DNA of 64,000 nt from Porpolomopsis calyptriformis (GCA_951640195.1 OX621167.1:744001-808000), one strand, 5' to 3'; shown: positions 44,744 to 56,373, counted from the stretch's first letter. The notes: generated from the letters alone by a model not told the origin. Made by a program: numbers and translations.

Positions 44744-47700
44744 ATGACCAGCACGTCTTCACCCACTACTCATATTCACGACGTCACGGTCAGCATTGCC
44801 GGGCGTGATCAGTACAACTTGAACCAAAACATTCATGTCTATCCCCAAGGTAAGTTGACCTCTCGAGCTGTCGAGCAGTGACCATCCTGGGCGGTAATTT
44901 CGTCCGTCACTGCGTTCGCAAAAAGCGATTTATATATACGATGAAACTGACTGAGCCGTTCCAGGCGAACACCTCCCACGTGCCCTCTTTTCTGCCTTCA
45001 ACTGCAAACACCGAGAGCCATGTTTGGCAGGAACAAGGACTGAGATTCTTGATCAGATTTTTCGCTGGATTGGTATTGGCGATGTACAACCTCATGGCGA
45101 TCCGGTTCTAATCAGAGATACCGCTACCGTTGCGGCGGATACTTGTGTATTTTGGATCAACGGATCGGCCGGGACAGGGAAGACGACGATTGCTTACACC
45201 GTTGCGGAGGCGTGTAGAACGTATGGCGTGCTTGGCGCGAGCTTCTTTTGCTCGAGGGACGATGCGGATTGCAGCAACCCAAACCTGATCTTTACCAGTA
45301 TCGCCCACCAGCTCGGGATCTCCAACCCTTTATTTAAACAGGAGGTCACTCGTGCTATGCAAGCAAATCCCGACATTGGCTATACCACCCCTCCATATCA
45401 GCTTGAAGAACTCATCATAAAACCTCTTCGCGCCCTCAGAAACTCGATCCCACCATGCGTCATTGTATTGGATGCACTTGACGAGTGCAAAGAGGGTAGG
45501 ACGACCTCAGTCATCTTATCGTCACTCTCTCGTCACGTCAACGGGCTATTTCCATTAAAGTTCTTAGTGACAAGTCGGCCGGAAAGCCATATTACCACTG
45601 TCTTTAAATCAAGCGAATTGAACCCAGTCACTCGGCGATATGTTTTGCACGAAGTAGAGTTGGGCGTCGTGCAGAGCGATATCGAACATTACCTGTCGAC
45701 GAAACTCGCTTTAACGAGAGAGTTGTATCGCATCGAAGACAGATGGCCTTCTGATGCAGATATCCATTCCCTGACGGTTTTGTCTTCTGCGCTTTTCGTC
45801 TTCGCATCTACCTCGGTCAGGTTCATCGAGGATGCAAACTATTCTAACCCTAGAGATCAACTCTCGCGTCTTCTATGTAACGCAACTACTGCGACAGAAC
45901 CTTCATCGCCCGACTATGGCCTTGATCAATTATATATCCAAGTGTTGAACCAGGCTTTCCCTGCCATATCATGTGGTCTTTCTGGCCGGCTGAAGAAGAT
46001 TATGGGAACTATTGTTCTTCTTCGTGATCCGCTCTCTTCACCTGCCGTCGAACGTTTACTAGGTGTGCAATCGGGAACAGTTCAAGAAACACTGCGTCAC
46101 CTTCACTCGGTCATCATGGTGCCGGATGATGATAGCCAAGTGATTCGAACCCTTCATCCGTCTTTCTTCGACTTCATAACGAACTCAGTTCGATGTCAGA
46201 ATCCTAAATTTGTTGTTGACCCCGGAAGCCAGCATACTCTACTTGTGTGTGCTTGCCTAGATGTTATGAAAGAGCTGAAGCGAGATATCTGTGGAATACG
46301 AAATCCGTCGTTGCTTAATAGCGAGGTGGACGACCTTCCGACACGTGTCATGACTTGCATCAGACCCGAACTGCGATATGCATGTCGTCACTGGGCTTGG
46401 CACCTAGAGAATGCGACCGTTGATGTTCTTATCGATCCCCTGAACGAGTTTTGTTTGAAACATCTGCTTTATTGGGTTGAAGCTCTGAGTCTGATAGGAG
46501 ATCTTCGAAATGGTCTCCTTGCCTTAGATAAGGCTCAACAAGTGATTGCTGTTCGTGATTTACCCTCTCTTCAATGTGCCAAACCGATCAAGTTCCACAG
46601 AAAGCAGGCAGAGATGCGACTGACACGATCCTTTTACTTCGTGATTGCGAGCGGTTCACCCTCGAATTTTTCTCGATCATCAGTACTTGTTCCCTTCAAG
46701 TATACCACTCTGCGTTACTGTTTGCCCCCGAAGAAGCTTCAATTAAAAAGACTTATAGGAGAGAGATGGACATTCCGGTGGAAGTGTACAGTGGATTGGA
46801 TAAGAGATGGAATTCATGCATACGGGTGATAGAAGGGCATTCCAATTGGGTAAAATCAGTCGCATTTTCCCCAGATGGCACGCGTATCGTTTCTGGATCC
46901 TCCGACAGTACCGTTCGGTTATGGGATGCAGTCAGCGGTTCACATCTGAACACTTTCAAGGGACATTCCAGTTCGGTAAATTCGGTCGCCTTTTCCCCCG
47001 ATGGCACACGTATCGTTTCTGGATCCTACGACTATACTGTTCGGTTATGGGACGCAGTGAGCGGTGCACATTTGAACACTTTCAAGGGACATTCCCATTG
47101 TGTAAATTCGATCGCATTTTCCCCTGATGGCACACGTATCGTTTCTGGATCCTCCGACAATACTATTCGGTTGTGGGACGCAGTCAGCGGTTCACATCTG
47201 AACACTTTCAAGGGACATTCCAATTGGGTAAAATCAGTCGCATTTTCCCCAGATGGCACGCGTATCGTTTCTGGATCCTTGGATAATACTGTTCAGTTAT
47301 GGGACGCGATCAGTGGTGCACATCTGAACACTTTCAAGGGACATTCACGTTTCGTAGAGTCAGTCATCTTTTCCCCCGATGGCACGCGTATCGTTTCTGG
47401 ATCCGAAGACAATACCATTCGGTCATGGGACGCAGTCAGCGGTTCACATCTGAACACTTTCAGGGGACATTCCTATTCAGTATATTCGGTCGCATTTTCC
47501 CCCGATGGCACGCGTATCGTTTCTGGATCCCGGGACAGTACTGTTCGGTTATGGGACGCAGTCAGCGGCTCACATCTGAACACTTTCAAGGGCCATTCCA
47601 ATTGGGTAAAATCAGTTGCATTTTCCCCCGATGGCTCGCATATCATTTCTGGATCCTGGGACAATACCGTTCGGTTATGGGACGCAGTCCGCGGTTCACA

Positions 47701-48775
47701 TCTGAACACTTTCGAGGGACATTCTCGTTTGGTGAGTTCGGTTGCATTCTCCCTCGATGGCACGCGTATCGTTTCTGGATCCCGGGACCATACTGTTCGG
47801 TTATGGGACGCAGTCAGCGGTTCACATCTGAACACTTTCAAGGGCCATTCCCGTTTGGTAAATTCGGTTGCCTTTTCCCCCGATGGCACACGTATCGTTT
47901 CTGGATCCGAAGACAATACTATTCGGTTGTGGGACGCAGTCAGCGGCTCACATCTGAACACTTTCAAGGGACATTCCAATTGGGTAAAATCAGTCGGATT
48001 TTCCCCAGATGGCACGCGTATCGTTTCTGGATCCTCCGACAATACTGTTCGGTTATGGGACGCGATCAGCGGTGCCCCTCTGAACACTTTCAAGGCAAAT
48101 TCCTCTTCGGTATATTCGGTCGCATTTTCCCCAGATGGCACACGTATCGTTTCTGGATCCCAGGACCATACTGTTCGGTTATGGGATGCAGTTAGCGGTT
48201 CACATCTGAACACTTTCAAGGGCCATTCCAATTGGGTAAATTCGGTTGCATTTTCCCCCGATGGCACGCGTATCGTTTCTGGATCCCAGGACCATACTGT
48301 TCGGTTATGGGACGCAGTCAGCGGTGCACATCTGAACACTTTCACGGGACATTCCCATTCGGTATATTCAGTCTCCTTTTCCCCTGATGGCACGCGTATC
48401 GTTTATGGATCTGATGACAATACTGTTCGGCTGTGGGATCCAACTGTTCTCCTGCCGGAAGCATTCACTGATACAAGTCTGAAGACACTCGAAGGACATT
48501 CCATCTGTGTTGAATCGATTGCTCAATCCTCTAGTCTATCTGGGGGATTATCATCTACCAACGTCCTAAACCCAACTAGTCCAATATTTGGTAATATCAC
48601 TCCGGATGGCTGGGTGCATTCTCCCGCTCTGAATCGACGCATTTGTTGGATTCCAGTCTCTCTTAGACCGAGGAGGTTTGCTTTAAACGGAGCTCGTGTG
48701 GTTTTTGGCACAAATGATGGTCGTGTCATTCTCCTTGATTTTACATGTGTGGACACCTACTTTCGTAACCTCTAG
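44744..48775 (+). CDS. NLR2: NACHT-WD40 STAND protein
   Basis: Exons 44744-44849, 44965-46541 and 46601-48775; 1285 aa, phases 1 and 0, donors GTAAGT and GTGATT. It starts with a short segment (HDVTVSIAGRDQYNLNQNI) in place of a known effector domain. The usual mushroom block HLPRALFSAFNCKHR and CLAGTRTEILDQIFRWI leads into NACHT: P-loop WINGSAGTGKTTIAYTVAEA, Walker B VIVLDALDEC and sensor FLVTSRPESHI. A helical region follows, then 13 WD40 repeats of 42 residues (from 46835) and a non-repeat C-terminus. Relatives of this design (Podospora HET-E/HET-D type) act in non-self recognition and cell death. The repeats are nearly identical in DNA. Confidence 0.92.
46835..48480 (+). repeat. 13 WD40 repeats, 126-bp period, high internal conservation
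   Basis: Each unit reads GHSxxVxSVAFSPDGTRIV then SGSxDxTVRLWDAVSGSHL and NTFK. Twelve units are exactly 126 bp; the 13th has a longer end. Variation is concentrated at the two residues after GHS, the residue before V-S, and the residues around SGS-x-D-x-T. These are the surface positions known to vary under selection in HET-type WD40 proteins. The near-identical DNA points to ongoing repeat exchange. Confidence 0.95.
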
Positions 48776-49130
48776 CTTCCCCCAACCTACCGTTCCATAG
48801 CCCCGCCCCCAGGAGTTTCTGTTTTCTGATTTTGTGTTTGCGCTTATCATACTCTTAGCTTTTATGACACATCTCCTGCTCCTTTTTCTTTCGTGGTTTT
48901 CTGAGCACATCATTTAGAAAACTTTTGCACTGAATGCCAGTGTTGCCTCTACCTACTTGCATCCTGTACTCTTTATTAATATCAGCAACAATTTAATGCT
49001 TTCGGTGTGGACTTATTTGAAACACGGCGAAGCACCGCTGACCATTTTCTTTGGTGTCGTCAGGACATAGACAATCAAAGCCCTGACTCAACGATGGGAT
49101 AAGGCGACAAAACATCGAGAGACGACATTC
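48776..49130. other. intergenic, no gene recognised
   Basis: Convergent 3' flanks of NLR2 and the DHODH gene. Confidence 0.5.
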
Positions 49131-50930
49131 TCACGCCCCGACCCATTCCTCTCTATCCATCTTTTCTCCAAGTCTGTCCAGCAGACTGTCCAACCTCTGC
49201 GCTTCAGATATAAGCTGCCCGATAGTTCCAATACCAACCTCATCTAACACCGGTGCCCTTTCCTTCAAGCTGAGCTCTCTCGTCACTTTTTGGACTACTT
49301 CATCCCAAGATGACCCTTCCTTTTCGAGTGCTTCTACGAGCTGGTCCTTGATCCTTCTGCATGTGCCTGCCCCGTCATAGCCAAACGCGGTGTATACCTG
49401 CACGAGGGACGCCCCCGCCCTGGCATATTCGAGGGCGTCGGCGCCTGTGGTGATGCCTCCGCAACCAATGATTGGGATGGACGAAGGGAGCAGGGTTCGT
49501 AACTTGCGGAGGGTAGACAACGAGTAGGGTTTAAGCGGCACGCCCGATAGACCTCCCGTTTCATTCTTGTTCTCTGACGAAAAGAAATCATATCAGTACA
49601 GATAAGTCAGAATGAAAAAGAAAAGGCCGTGACTGACGATCTTTCAAATTCAGTGGCCGCCTGATTGTAGTGTTACCGACAATCACGCCGTCGATATGGC
49701 TCCTTTTGATCACGTCCGCCATACCGATAAGCTGAGTTTCGTCCAGATCGGGAGCGATTTTCAACACGAGTTTAGGTTTGCGCGAGGCAATGTGCGCAGA
49801 CGTGGCCAACTGATCACGAGCTTGTGTCACTCCCGCTAACAATTCCTCAAGGAGTTGTCGATTTTGCAATCCCCTGCGGGGAAATCGGTCAGCTGGACGT
49901 AGGATATGCATGGAAAAAAAAAAAGACAATAAAGATATTCGCACCGTAACCCGGGTGTATTGGGGCTAGAGACATTTACGACTAACACATCAGAATAAGG
50001 ACCAAAAGCGCGGACTCCGGCTACGAAATCATCGATGGACTCCACGTGGGATTCTTTGTTTTTACCCAAATTGACCGCGAGGAGCGCACCATTGTGGAAG
50101 GCAGCTGATTGAGAATCGCGTTGTGAGGGAAAGGAAGGTACGCGGGCGCGTAGGCGTGATATTACGGATGCGTGGCCTTGCGAGGGGAATCCGTAACGGT
50201 TGATCAAAGCGGAATCATTTGAGAGATGAAAAACGCGGGGTCGAGGGTTCCCTTCCTGCACGACTTTTGGATCAGTTTGTGTTGCAGATAAAGACACTTG
50301 AGAGGAAATCTTGATGAATAAGGTGGCACGGAATTCGTTTCATTCCAAAGAATCTACGGGGATGATGTACCTGCGGCTTGGGAGTAACACTCCCGATCTC
50401 GACCCAGCTGAACCCCAAGTCGAACAAGCCTGTGGGCGCATCCTGTTTGTAAAGTCGGCATTCACATCGATGATCTTACCATCAATAGCTTCACCGTCCT
50501 TGTCGAAGCCGGCGGCTAAACCCACTGGATTGGACAGTTCCTTGTCCCAAAGCTAGACAATAGAAAGCATTTGGATGTAGTAATCACGATCGAAGCATGA
50601 ACTCACCCGAAACTTCAGTCTCTCGTCATCCAGCAAAGGGTCCCGCGGACCGAGACCACTTCTCAATACTTTGACGGCAAACTTGTGACCCGTCTCGGCG
50701 TCCAACACATAACGGAGCAATGGGGTGAGGAAGTACCGGTGTAGAGCCGAGCGGGCGTCGAAATAGTACACGGCGAATAACCCAGCTCCAAGAACAAAGG
50801 ATGTTGTGTAAAGAACGGTCCGCAGTGGCGACGGCTGCACGGCGGTTTTCCGGGAGAATAAGGTGCGCGTGGGGTGAACGAAATGTGGAGGGGTATACCG
50901 GGCTCTCACAGCGAGGCGGAGGGTCGCCAT
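49131..50930 (-). CDS. DHODH: dihydroorotate dehydrogenase, mitochondrial (class 2)
   Basis: Six exons: 50930-50607, 50552-50480, 50429-50371, 50255-49945, 49873-49638, 49573-49131; 481 aa with phases 0,1,0,2,1. It oxidises dihydroorotate to orotate in pyrimidine synthesis, passing electrons to quinone. The N-terminus is a basic presequence plus one membrane segment ([20 protein letters not shown]), as in inner-membrane class 2 enzymes. Core motifs: [52 protein letters not shown], the catalytic-serine loop [28 protein letters not shown], and the FMN site [20 protein letters not shown]. Length is slightly above the family average because of an insertion before VAVNLGKNK. Confidence 0.96.
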
Positions 50931-51010
50931 AAAGCGGTGTTTACACTTGTTGAATTCTGAAGCTACCGCCTTCTAAATTGGGTAATGTGGCTGATACAAA
51001 TCAACGGTAT

Positions 51011-51935
51011 TTAAGAATAGGGACATTCGACGGTAACACTTTTGATGAACGCGGTCATGGGACCTGTGTTGCTCCAGTCAATCGGTCCTTTGGCCCATTC
51101 ACAAGTGCCGGCGGGGCTGCTCGCATCCCATATACCCATCTGGACACGAGCAGGGGATTCAGGGAAGTGCAGGTACGGGCCTATGCGCGTTTCCTCTATG
51201 TTGGAATGAGCGATGAAACTTCCTGAAGCGGAAGGACACACCCTTGAACAAAGTTCGCGCAGCTTTCCCGTCGACGCTCCATATGATCCTTTCTTCGTTC
51301 CAGTCGATCGAGTAGGAGTGATAGTCGTTGATGGTCGGGGTCGATTTTGGAAAGCTCTGGATGGAGTTGAGGGTGCCATAGTGTGGGCGGGGGTCTTGGG
51401 GACTCAGCGCGAACACGTTGGTTTGCCAGTGTTTTTCGTCACCGCCGAGAATTTCAATGTCAATTTCGCCGCCATCACCTGTAAGGGGGGTAAGCTGACG
51501 GACGGGGGGGAAGGCCTAAAGAACCTGTTAATATCGTGGCCGTGACGACACCAGGTGTGGTCGGGGCAGAGAGTTCAAATGTGACTATTCCGTGCCTCGA
51601 TTGGGGTGAGAAAAGGGAGATTGGTGAGGGAGAGGGACTCACAGGAGTGTGAAGGTAGAATTGACGGTTGCACCGTCTGCAAGTTTGTCATTGACGCGTC
51701 CATTTCTCGTCACCTCACCTGGAGGCTTTTTCAAAAACAATTCCAACAGACCGTGCTCGACATTGTACGAGTCCTCAGGACTTAAGGCTACAAAAGGCGC
51801 CGAGGAGGGCGCGTCAGAGACAGACGAAGGCAGATTGAAGTTGCTCGTGAACGGCACGCAGTTTGGAAAGGAAGGAGCGGCGGATACGAGTGAGAGATGG
51901 ATGAGGATGGAAATCGCATGAAATTCGATGAACAT
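51011..51935 (-). CDS. GH16 CRH-type chitin-glucan transglycosidase
   Basis: Four exons: 51935-51643, 51595-51525, 51478-51242, 51180-51011; 256 aa with phases 2,1,1. The N-terminus is a signal peptide (MFIEFHAISILIHLSLVSAA). The catalytic box is GEIDIEILGGD (E-x-D-x-E), followed by WQTNVFAL, YSIDWNEERIIWSVDGK, then PARVQMGIWDA and EWAKGPIDW. These are marks of Crh/Utr2 proteins, which join chitin to glucan in the cell wall. No GPI tail is visible. The start codon is only 29 bp after the stop of the upstream uL23m gene on the same strand. The second acceptor (ATCGAG) is weak. Confidence 0.88.
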
Positions 51936-51964
51936 TGGAAAAGAAAAAGAAATAAAAAATAAAA

Positions 51965-52840
51965 TTATTTTTCTGACCGACTCGCTCGAATCGCTTCAGC
52001 ATGCCTCTCGACCACCCTTTCCCTCGCCGCCCTTCGTTCCGCGAGCAGCTTCAAGATCGCCGACCTTTTCAGCGTCAAAGACCCTCGCCATCTCCAGTCC
52101 TTGCTGCCCGATTTCGTCCTTCGCAGCAACTCAAGCTTCCGCACCCTCTCTAACCCTTTGATTTCGAAGTTGTCCTCGATCCACTTCTCTCTCTCCTCTC
52201 TCTCCTTCTCGTCCATGTCTTCCAGCCGTAGAGGGTAGTAAAACGGGTCGACTAATCCGACCACCGCTCTTTTGTACGTTCTGTACGATTTCGTCCGAGT
52301 CCAAGATAAGTCCGAAGGGTCGCGGTAAATAGGCGAGAGATAGTTGTCCGTGCGAATATACGTGGTTTTGACGCCGTACGTGGCAGACAAGTACGAGCGC
52401 ACGTCGGTTTTGGTCACAGACTGAGGGATGCGAAAGGTTGCCTCGTACGGATTATACGGTTGACCTGCCGGGGTGTGGTTCCGAACCAGTCGAAAGATGA
52501 TATTGGGCAGGTATATTTTTTGACCGACGACCTGCATATCCACCTCCCCATCCGGCTGTATCACTCGCCTGATACCTCGTATTCGCGTTCGGCGGGCGTT
52601 CAGCCGTTCAAGCCATTCTGATTCGGTGACATCCTTTAGTTCACCCTTTGCGCGAAGACGTTGATATCGTGCGAGTTCGGTGGGTGTGAGGCCGGTCTTG
52701 GTTGCATCTGACTGACCAGCCAACACGGGGAGACGCTTGCGAAGACGGCGGAGACGGACGGCACGAGGTGTTGATGCTGTCCTTGCGACGGCTGCTTCGT
52801 GCGATATGGTAGCATACAGACGACGGATGATTGACTGCAT
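51965..52840 (-). CDS. MRPL23: mitochondrial ribosomal protein uL23m
   Basis: Single exon, 291 aa, ATG at 52840. It has an N-terminal basic targeting segment (MQSIIRRLYATISHEAAVAR) and the uL23 core: GQKIYLPNIIFRLVRN, YEATFRIPQSVTKTDVRSYL, YGVKTTYIRTDNYLSPIY and RTKSYRTYKRAVVGLVDPFY. The C-terminal half is long and charged, as in fungal mitochondrial L23 proteins. It sits in the large subunit of the mitoribosome. It is head to head with the DCR2-like gene, with only 46 bp between the start codons. The symbol is by family name. Confidence 0.92.
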   Translation of the reverse strand: MQSIIRRLYATISHEAAVARTASTPRAVRLRRLRKRLPVLAGQSDATKTGLTPTELARYQRLRAKGELKDVTESEWLERLNARRTRIRGIRRVIQPDGEVDMQVVGQKIYLPNIIFRLVRNHTPAGQPYNPYEATFRIPQSVTKTDVRSYLSATYGVKTTYIRTDNYLSPIYRDPSDLSWTRTKSYRTYKRAVVGLVDPFYYPLRLEDMDEKEREEREKWIEDNFEIKGLERVRKLELLRRTKSGSKDWRWRGSLTLKRSAILKLLAERRAARERVVERHAEAIRASRSEK

Positions 52841-52886
52841 GGTGTTGGCTGCGGTCAGCTTGATTTGGACGTGGCATCCTCACACC

Positions 52887-55321
52887 ATGGAAATTTCTCT
52901 TTTTCGATATTTTCGCTTTTTGAGGTCAATATGTGTCCCGGTGACCGCTATCGTCGGGTTTTCATCCCTCCTCACTTTCATCTTCATGCTCTATCAGCCC
53001 ACGCCTCGACCGAGCGCGCTCCAGAAGTTGGGTTGGCAATCATGGGACGTCGTCTCAATGACCGACATCACCACGCAAGTGCCTACGGGAGACGTCCCCT
53101 CGGATGGCACCCCGGATTGGTGGAATGCCACGAATTCAGACCACCAGAAGGTCGATCCTGCCAGTCTTCCTTTAGATATTTGGTCCCCATTACTACCTCA
53201 TGACACAGGCCGTACGTTCTTATCCATTTCTGTGCTATCCGTGATACATATCACCCCACAGTTTCTGAAATCCACATCTCCCGATGCATGATCAATCCCG
53301 TGTTGGTCGACTTCTGTGGTCCCTCATCGACCGTCGAACAAGACGCAATACGAGGCAAATGGGTTCGAGTTGAGCGGGATTTGAACCGCCAGTCGGGGAT
53401 GTGGCATCTGGTACGACAGTTCACGCCTTCCGTTCATCTCTATCTCACCTCCCTGCTGTAGAACTTGTACTACCGCCGTACCCGCCGCCAAGATGTCAAC
53501 CTCATCACCGATCTGCAACTCTTGCCCGCAGACCAAGAGCCCGAACACTCCTCTCCCTACGAAGTCTGGTACAAGGTGGCGCGCTCGATTCGAGATGGCG
53601 TCCCCCGTACGCCACCGCTCTTCTTGTGGTATCGGATAGGCAAAACGCTCGGTGAAATGAGTGCTTCGGAACGAAAGGAAGATTTAATTACCGAGATAGA
53701 TATACTCTACGGCGTTGACCAGCCTTGGTATGGATTTGAGAGGCTGGAGCCGCCATCAACACCTGAACAGGAAGGAAGGATAGAAGAAGTCTCGTTGGTA
53801 TATCGGAGAGGTGTAAAACGTATGTTCACTCGTTCTTTAAGCTTCAACATTCTGAATGGTGTCTACTGAAAGCTCCGCCGCGCGCACCTCCCTTGCATTT
53901 CTCTCACGACGGTAAATTCAAAATACTCCAAGTCGCCGATCTCCATTATTCGGTCTCCCGCGGCAAATGCAGAGACACTCTCCTTGACCCGTGCGTCCAC
54001 TCGGATAACTTGACAAATACCCTCCTCGGCCACGTCCTCGACGAAGAAAAGCCGTCGATGGTGGTGTTCACGGGAGATCAGCTCAACGGACAGGGAACGT
54101 CCTGGGACTCGACCTCTGTCCTCGCGAAATTTGCGCGAGCGGTGACCGAACGGGGGATTCCGTGGGCAGCGGTGTTTGGGAACCACGACGAGGAGGGGGG
54201 GCTGCCGAAGGAGGGGCAATTGAAGTGGATGCAGGCGTTGCCGTATAGTTTGGTCGAACGAGGTCCAAAGGACGTATATGGGGTCGGGAATTATGTATTA
54301 AAAGTCAAGAGTGCTGATCCGTGAGTGGAAATGACTGACTCGGGACTATTGTTGACGACCTTGTGTAGGTCGAAGACCCACTTGTTGACGCTATACTTCC
54401 TTGATTCTGGATCGTACGACAAGGGGTTTATCGACTGGTTCGGATTTTTTAGACCGGTTGATTATGATTACATCCGTCAGGTATGTGAAAGTCCATCCGA
54501 TCGGTTGATTATCTTCAACGTGCACCAAAGGACCAAATCAACTGGTTCCTGCAAGAGTCTGGCTCTATCAGCCCTATCGAGCGGCCTTTCAGACCGGACA
54601 CAGGGAAAGATTTCGGAGATATCTGGCATCGCCAATCATACGACCAACTCACACCACAAACACAAAGATTGGCGAAGCCAAATGCCTTGGTGTTTTTCCA
54701 TATTCCTTTGTAAGGGTTTTTCAAGTTGGCTCGGCACGGGCATTGATGGCGCGATTTAGACAAGAATCGTATTCGAAAGCAGATACAGACTCTCGCACAC
54801 ATAGACCGCTCGATGTTGGTCTGCATGGGAACGAGCGGCCTGGTGCCTCGAAAACAAACGGCGGATTCTTCGAGAAGGGTCTCATGAAGGCAATGGAGGG
54901 CGATCATCCCACGGCCGGGAACCGACACGAGGTCAAGGTTGTAGGAAACGGACACTGCCACAGTAAGATTGATGTTCCAGCGGGCCGAACATGACGCTGA
55001 CCTGCGTTGACAGTCACGGAGAACTGCAGGCGCATTAAAGGCATCTGGCTGTGCTTCGGAGGCGGAGGGTAAGTGTTGGAAAGTCGGTTTTTTGCTGTAT
55101 TAATTTTGTCCTCCAGGTCTTACTCGGGATACGGCAAGATAGGGTGAGGAACACTTGACTTGGTCTCGATGTGTGTTTGACATAAACATAGGTTCGACCG
55201 CCGGTTCCGGATATACGACATCTCTGACTTTGGAGAGACGATCCGGACATACAAACGAACTGAGAAGGATGAAGTGATTGATGAGATGATACTTTCTGGA
55301 GTAGGAGCAGCACCGCTGTAG
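52887..55321 (+). CDS. DCR2-like calcineurin-type phosphatase
   Basis: Ten exons: 52887-53211, 53262-53410, 53462-53819, 53873-54320, 54369-54480, 54531-54709, 54760-54962, 55014-55068, 55117-55143, 55192-55321; 661 aa, all phases agree. One membrane segment follows a short N-terminus (VTAIVGFSSLLTFIFML). The metallophosphoesterase core reads FKILQVADLHYSVSRG (D-x-H), VVFTGDQLNG (GDxx), WAAVFGNHDEEG (GNHD), FFHIPL, and VVGNGHCH (GHCH). Yeast Dcr2 dephosphorylates Sic1 and Ire1; the role here is inferred from family. One exon is only 27 bp. Confidence 0.93.
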
Positions 55322-55332
55322 TAGATGCGAAT

Positions 55333-55397
55333 AAAATAAATATTGAGACCCGTAGGTCTACCACTCCGGGAAAGCGTGTCATCCTTGTGCAGGGGCC

Positions 55398-55428
<31 letters not shown>

Positions 55429-55452
55429 TTCGTATGTCACCCCGAAGGGGAC
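55333..55452 (-). ncRNA. U6: U6 spliceosomal snRNA
   Basis: On the minus strand the RNA starts near 55452 with a capped-type hairpin CCCCTTCGGGG, then TTGGAACGATACAGAGAAG, the ACAGAGA box at 55414-55408, the AGC triad at 55402-55400 and CCCCTGCACAAGGATGACAC. These blocks form the universally conserved core of U6, the catalytic RNA of the spliceosome. The 3' tail after GACACGC differs from the usual form, with its own small hairpin (AGACC...GGGTCT). A T-run at 55336-55333 is the Pol III terminator. It lies between DCR2 (stop at 55321) and GUK1 (start at 55562). Confidence 0.95.
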
Positions 55453-55561
55453 AGTAATCTATAGCCAAAAATGGATGCTGTCGACAGACTTTTGCATTTC
55501 GTTCAGCTCACGGGTGTTTGTCCATATTAGGCAATCAACCCTCGAGCTCTCATCCTCGATC

Positions 55562-56284
55562 ATGGCCATGGCCGACTTTCTGCGTCCGCTCGTGTTGTCC
55601 GGACCGTCCGGTGTCGGCAAGTCGACGCTCGTCCGCCGCCTCTTCGCGCAGTTCCCAGACAAGTTCGGGTTCAGTATCTCTCGTACGTGACTCGTCCACA
55701 CCCAACCGAACGGCCACACACACACACACGCACACGCACACAGACACCACACGGCCGCCCCGCCCGGGCGAGACACACGGCCAGCAATACCATTTCGTCT
55801 CTCGCCCCGACTTCAACCGCCTGATCCAAGACGGCGCCTTCATCGAGCACGCCGAGTTCTCAGGCAACCTCTACGGCACAAGCTTCCAGACCATCCGCGA
55901 AATCGAGGACGCGGGCAGACGTTGCATCTTGGACATTGACGCCCAGGTAAGCGGCATCGAACAACTCCCATCCCTTTTATTGATAAAAGCCACAAGGGCG
56001 TCCGTCAGATCAAATCTACACAGTTGAATCCCGTCTACCTATTCATCTCCCCTCCGTCCATGACCGCCCTCCGTTGCCGTCTCCAGGAGCGCGGAACCGA
56101 AGACCCAGACTCAGTCCAACGGCGTCTGTCGATGGCCCTCAAGGAAATCGAATTTGCAAAAGAACCCGACGTGCATGATATCGTCATCGTCAACGATGAT
56201 GTAGACAGAGCTTACGACGTTTTCGTGCAGATCGCCCTGGGAGAGAACATCACCGGGGACACGTTGCCTCCTCTAGATGACTGA
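55562..56284 (+). CDS. GUK1: guanylate kinase
   Basis: Exons 55562-55682, 55744-55946 and 55997-56284; 203 aa with phases 1 and 0. It phosphorylates GMP to GDP. The P-loop is [15 protein letters not shown]; the GMP-binding block is TTRPPRPGE (across exons 1 and 2) with YHFVS; then [15 protein letters not shown] and [15 protein letters not shown]; the lid region is [13 protein letters not shown]. Length is normal. The first acceptor lies at the end of a CA repeat. A second in-frame ATG (two codons on) is also possible. Confidence 0.96.
55714..55742. repeat. CA-rich microsatellite in GUK1 intron 1
   Basis: (CA)n with two interrupting G residues, running up to the splice acceptor ACACAG. It replaces the usual pyrimidine tract at this 3' splice site. 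Confidence 0.85.
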
Positions 56285-56373
56285 CCTACAGTATAAATTT
56301 TACTACCATAGACGTCACCCCGAAATTTGTCATAGAACGCTTGATAGAAACAAACTACGGTTTTGGTACCGAT

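Noticed and set aside
46753..48393. Long open frames in other registers across the WD40 array (for example a 306-codon frame on the minus strand)
   Set aside because: The 126-bp period is a multiple of three and nearly identical, so any stop-free register stays open. Codon content is not protein-like.
53360..53400. tRNA-like GGTTCGAG box
   Set aside because: It lies inside a DCR2 exon (KWVRVERDLNR) and no cloverleaf can be drawn around it.
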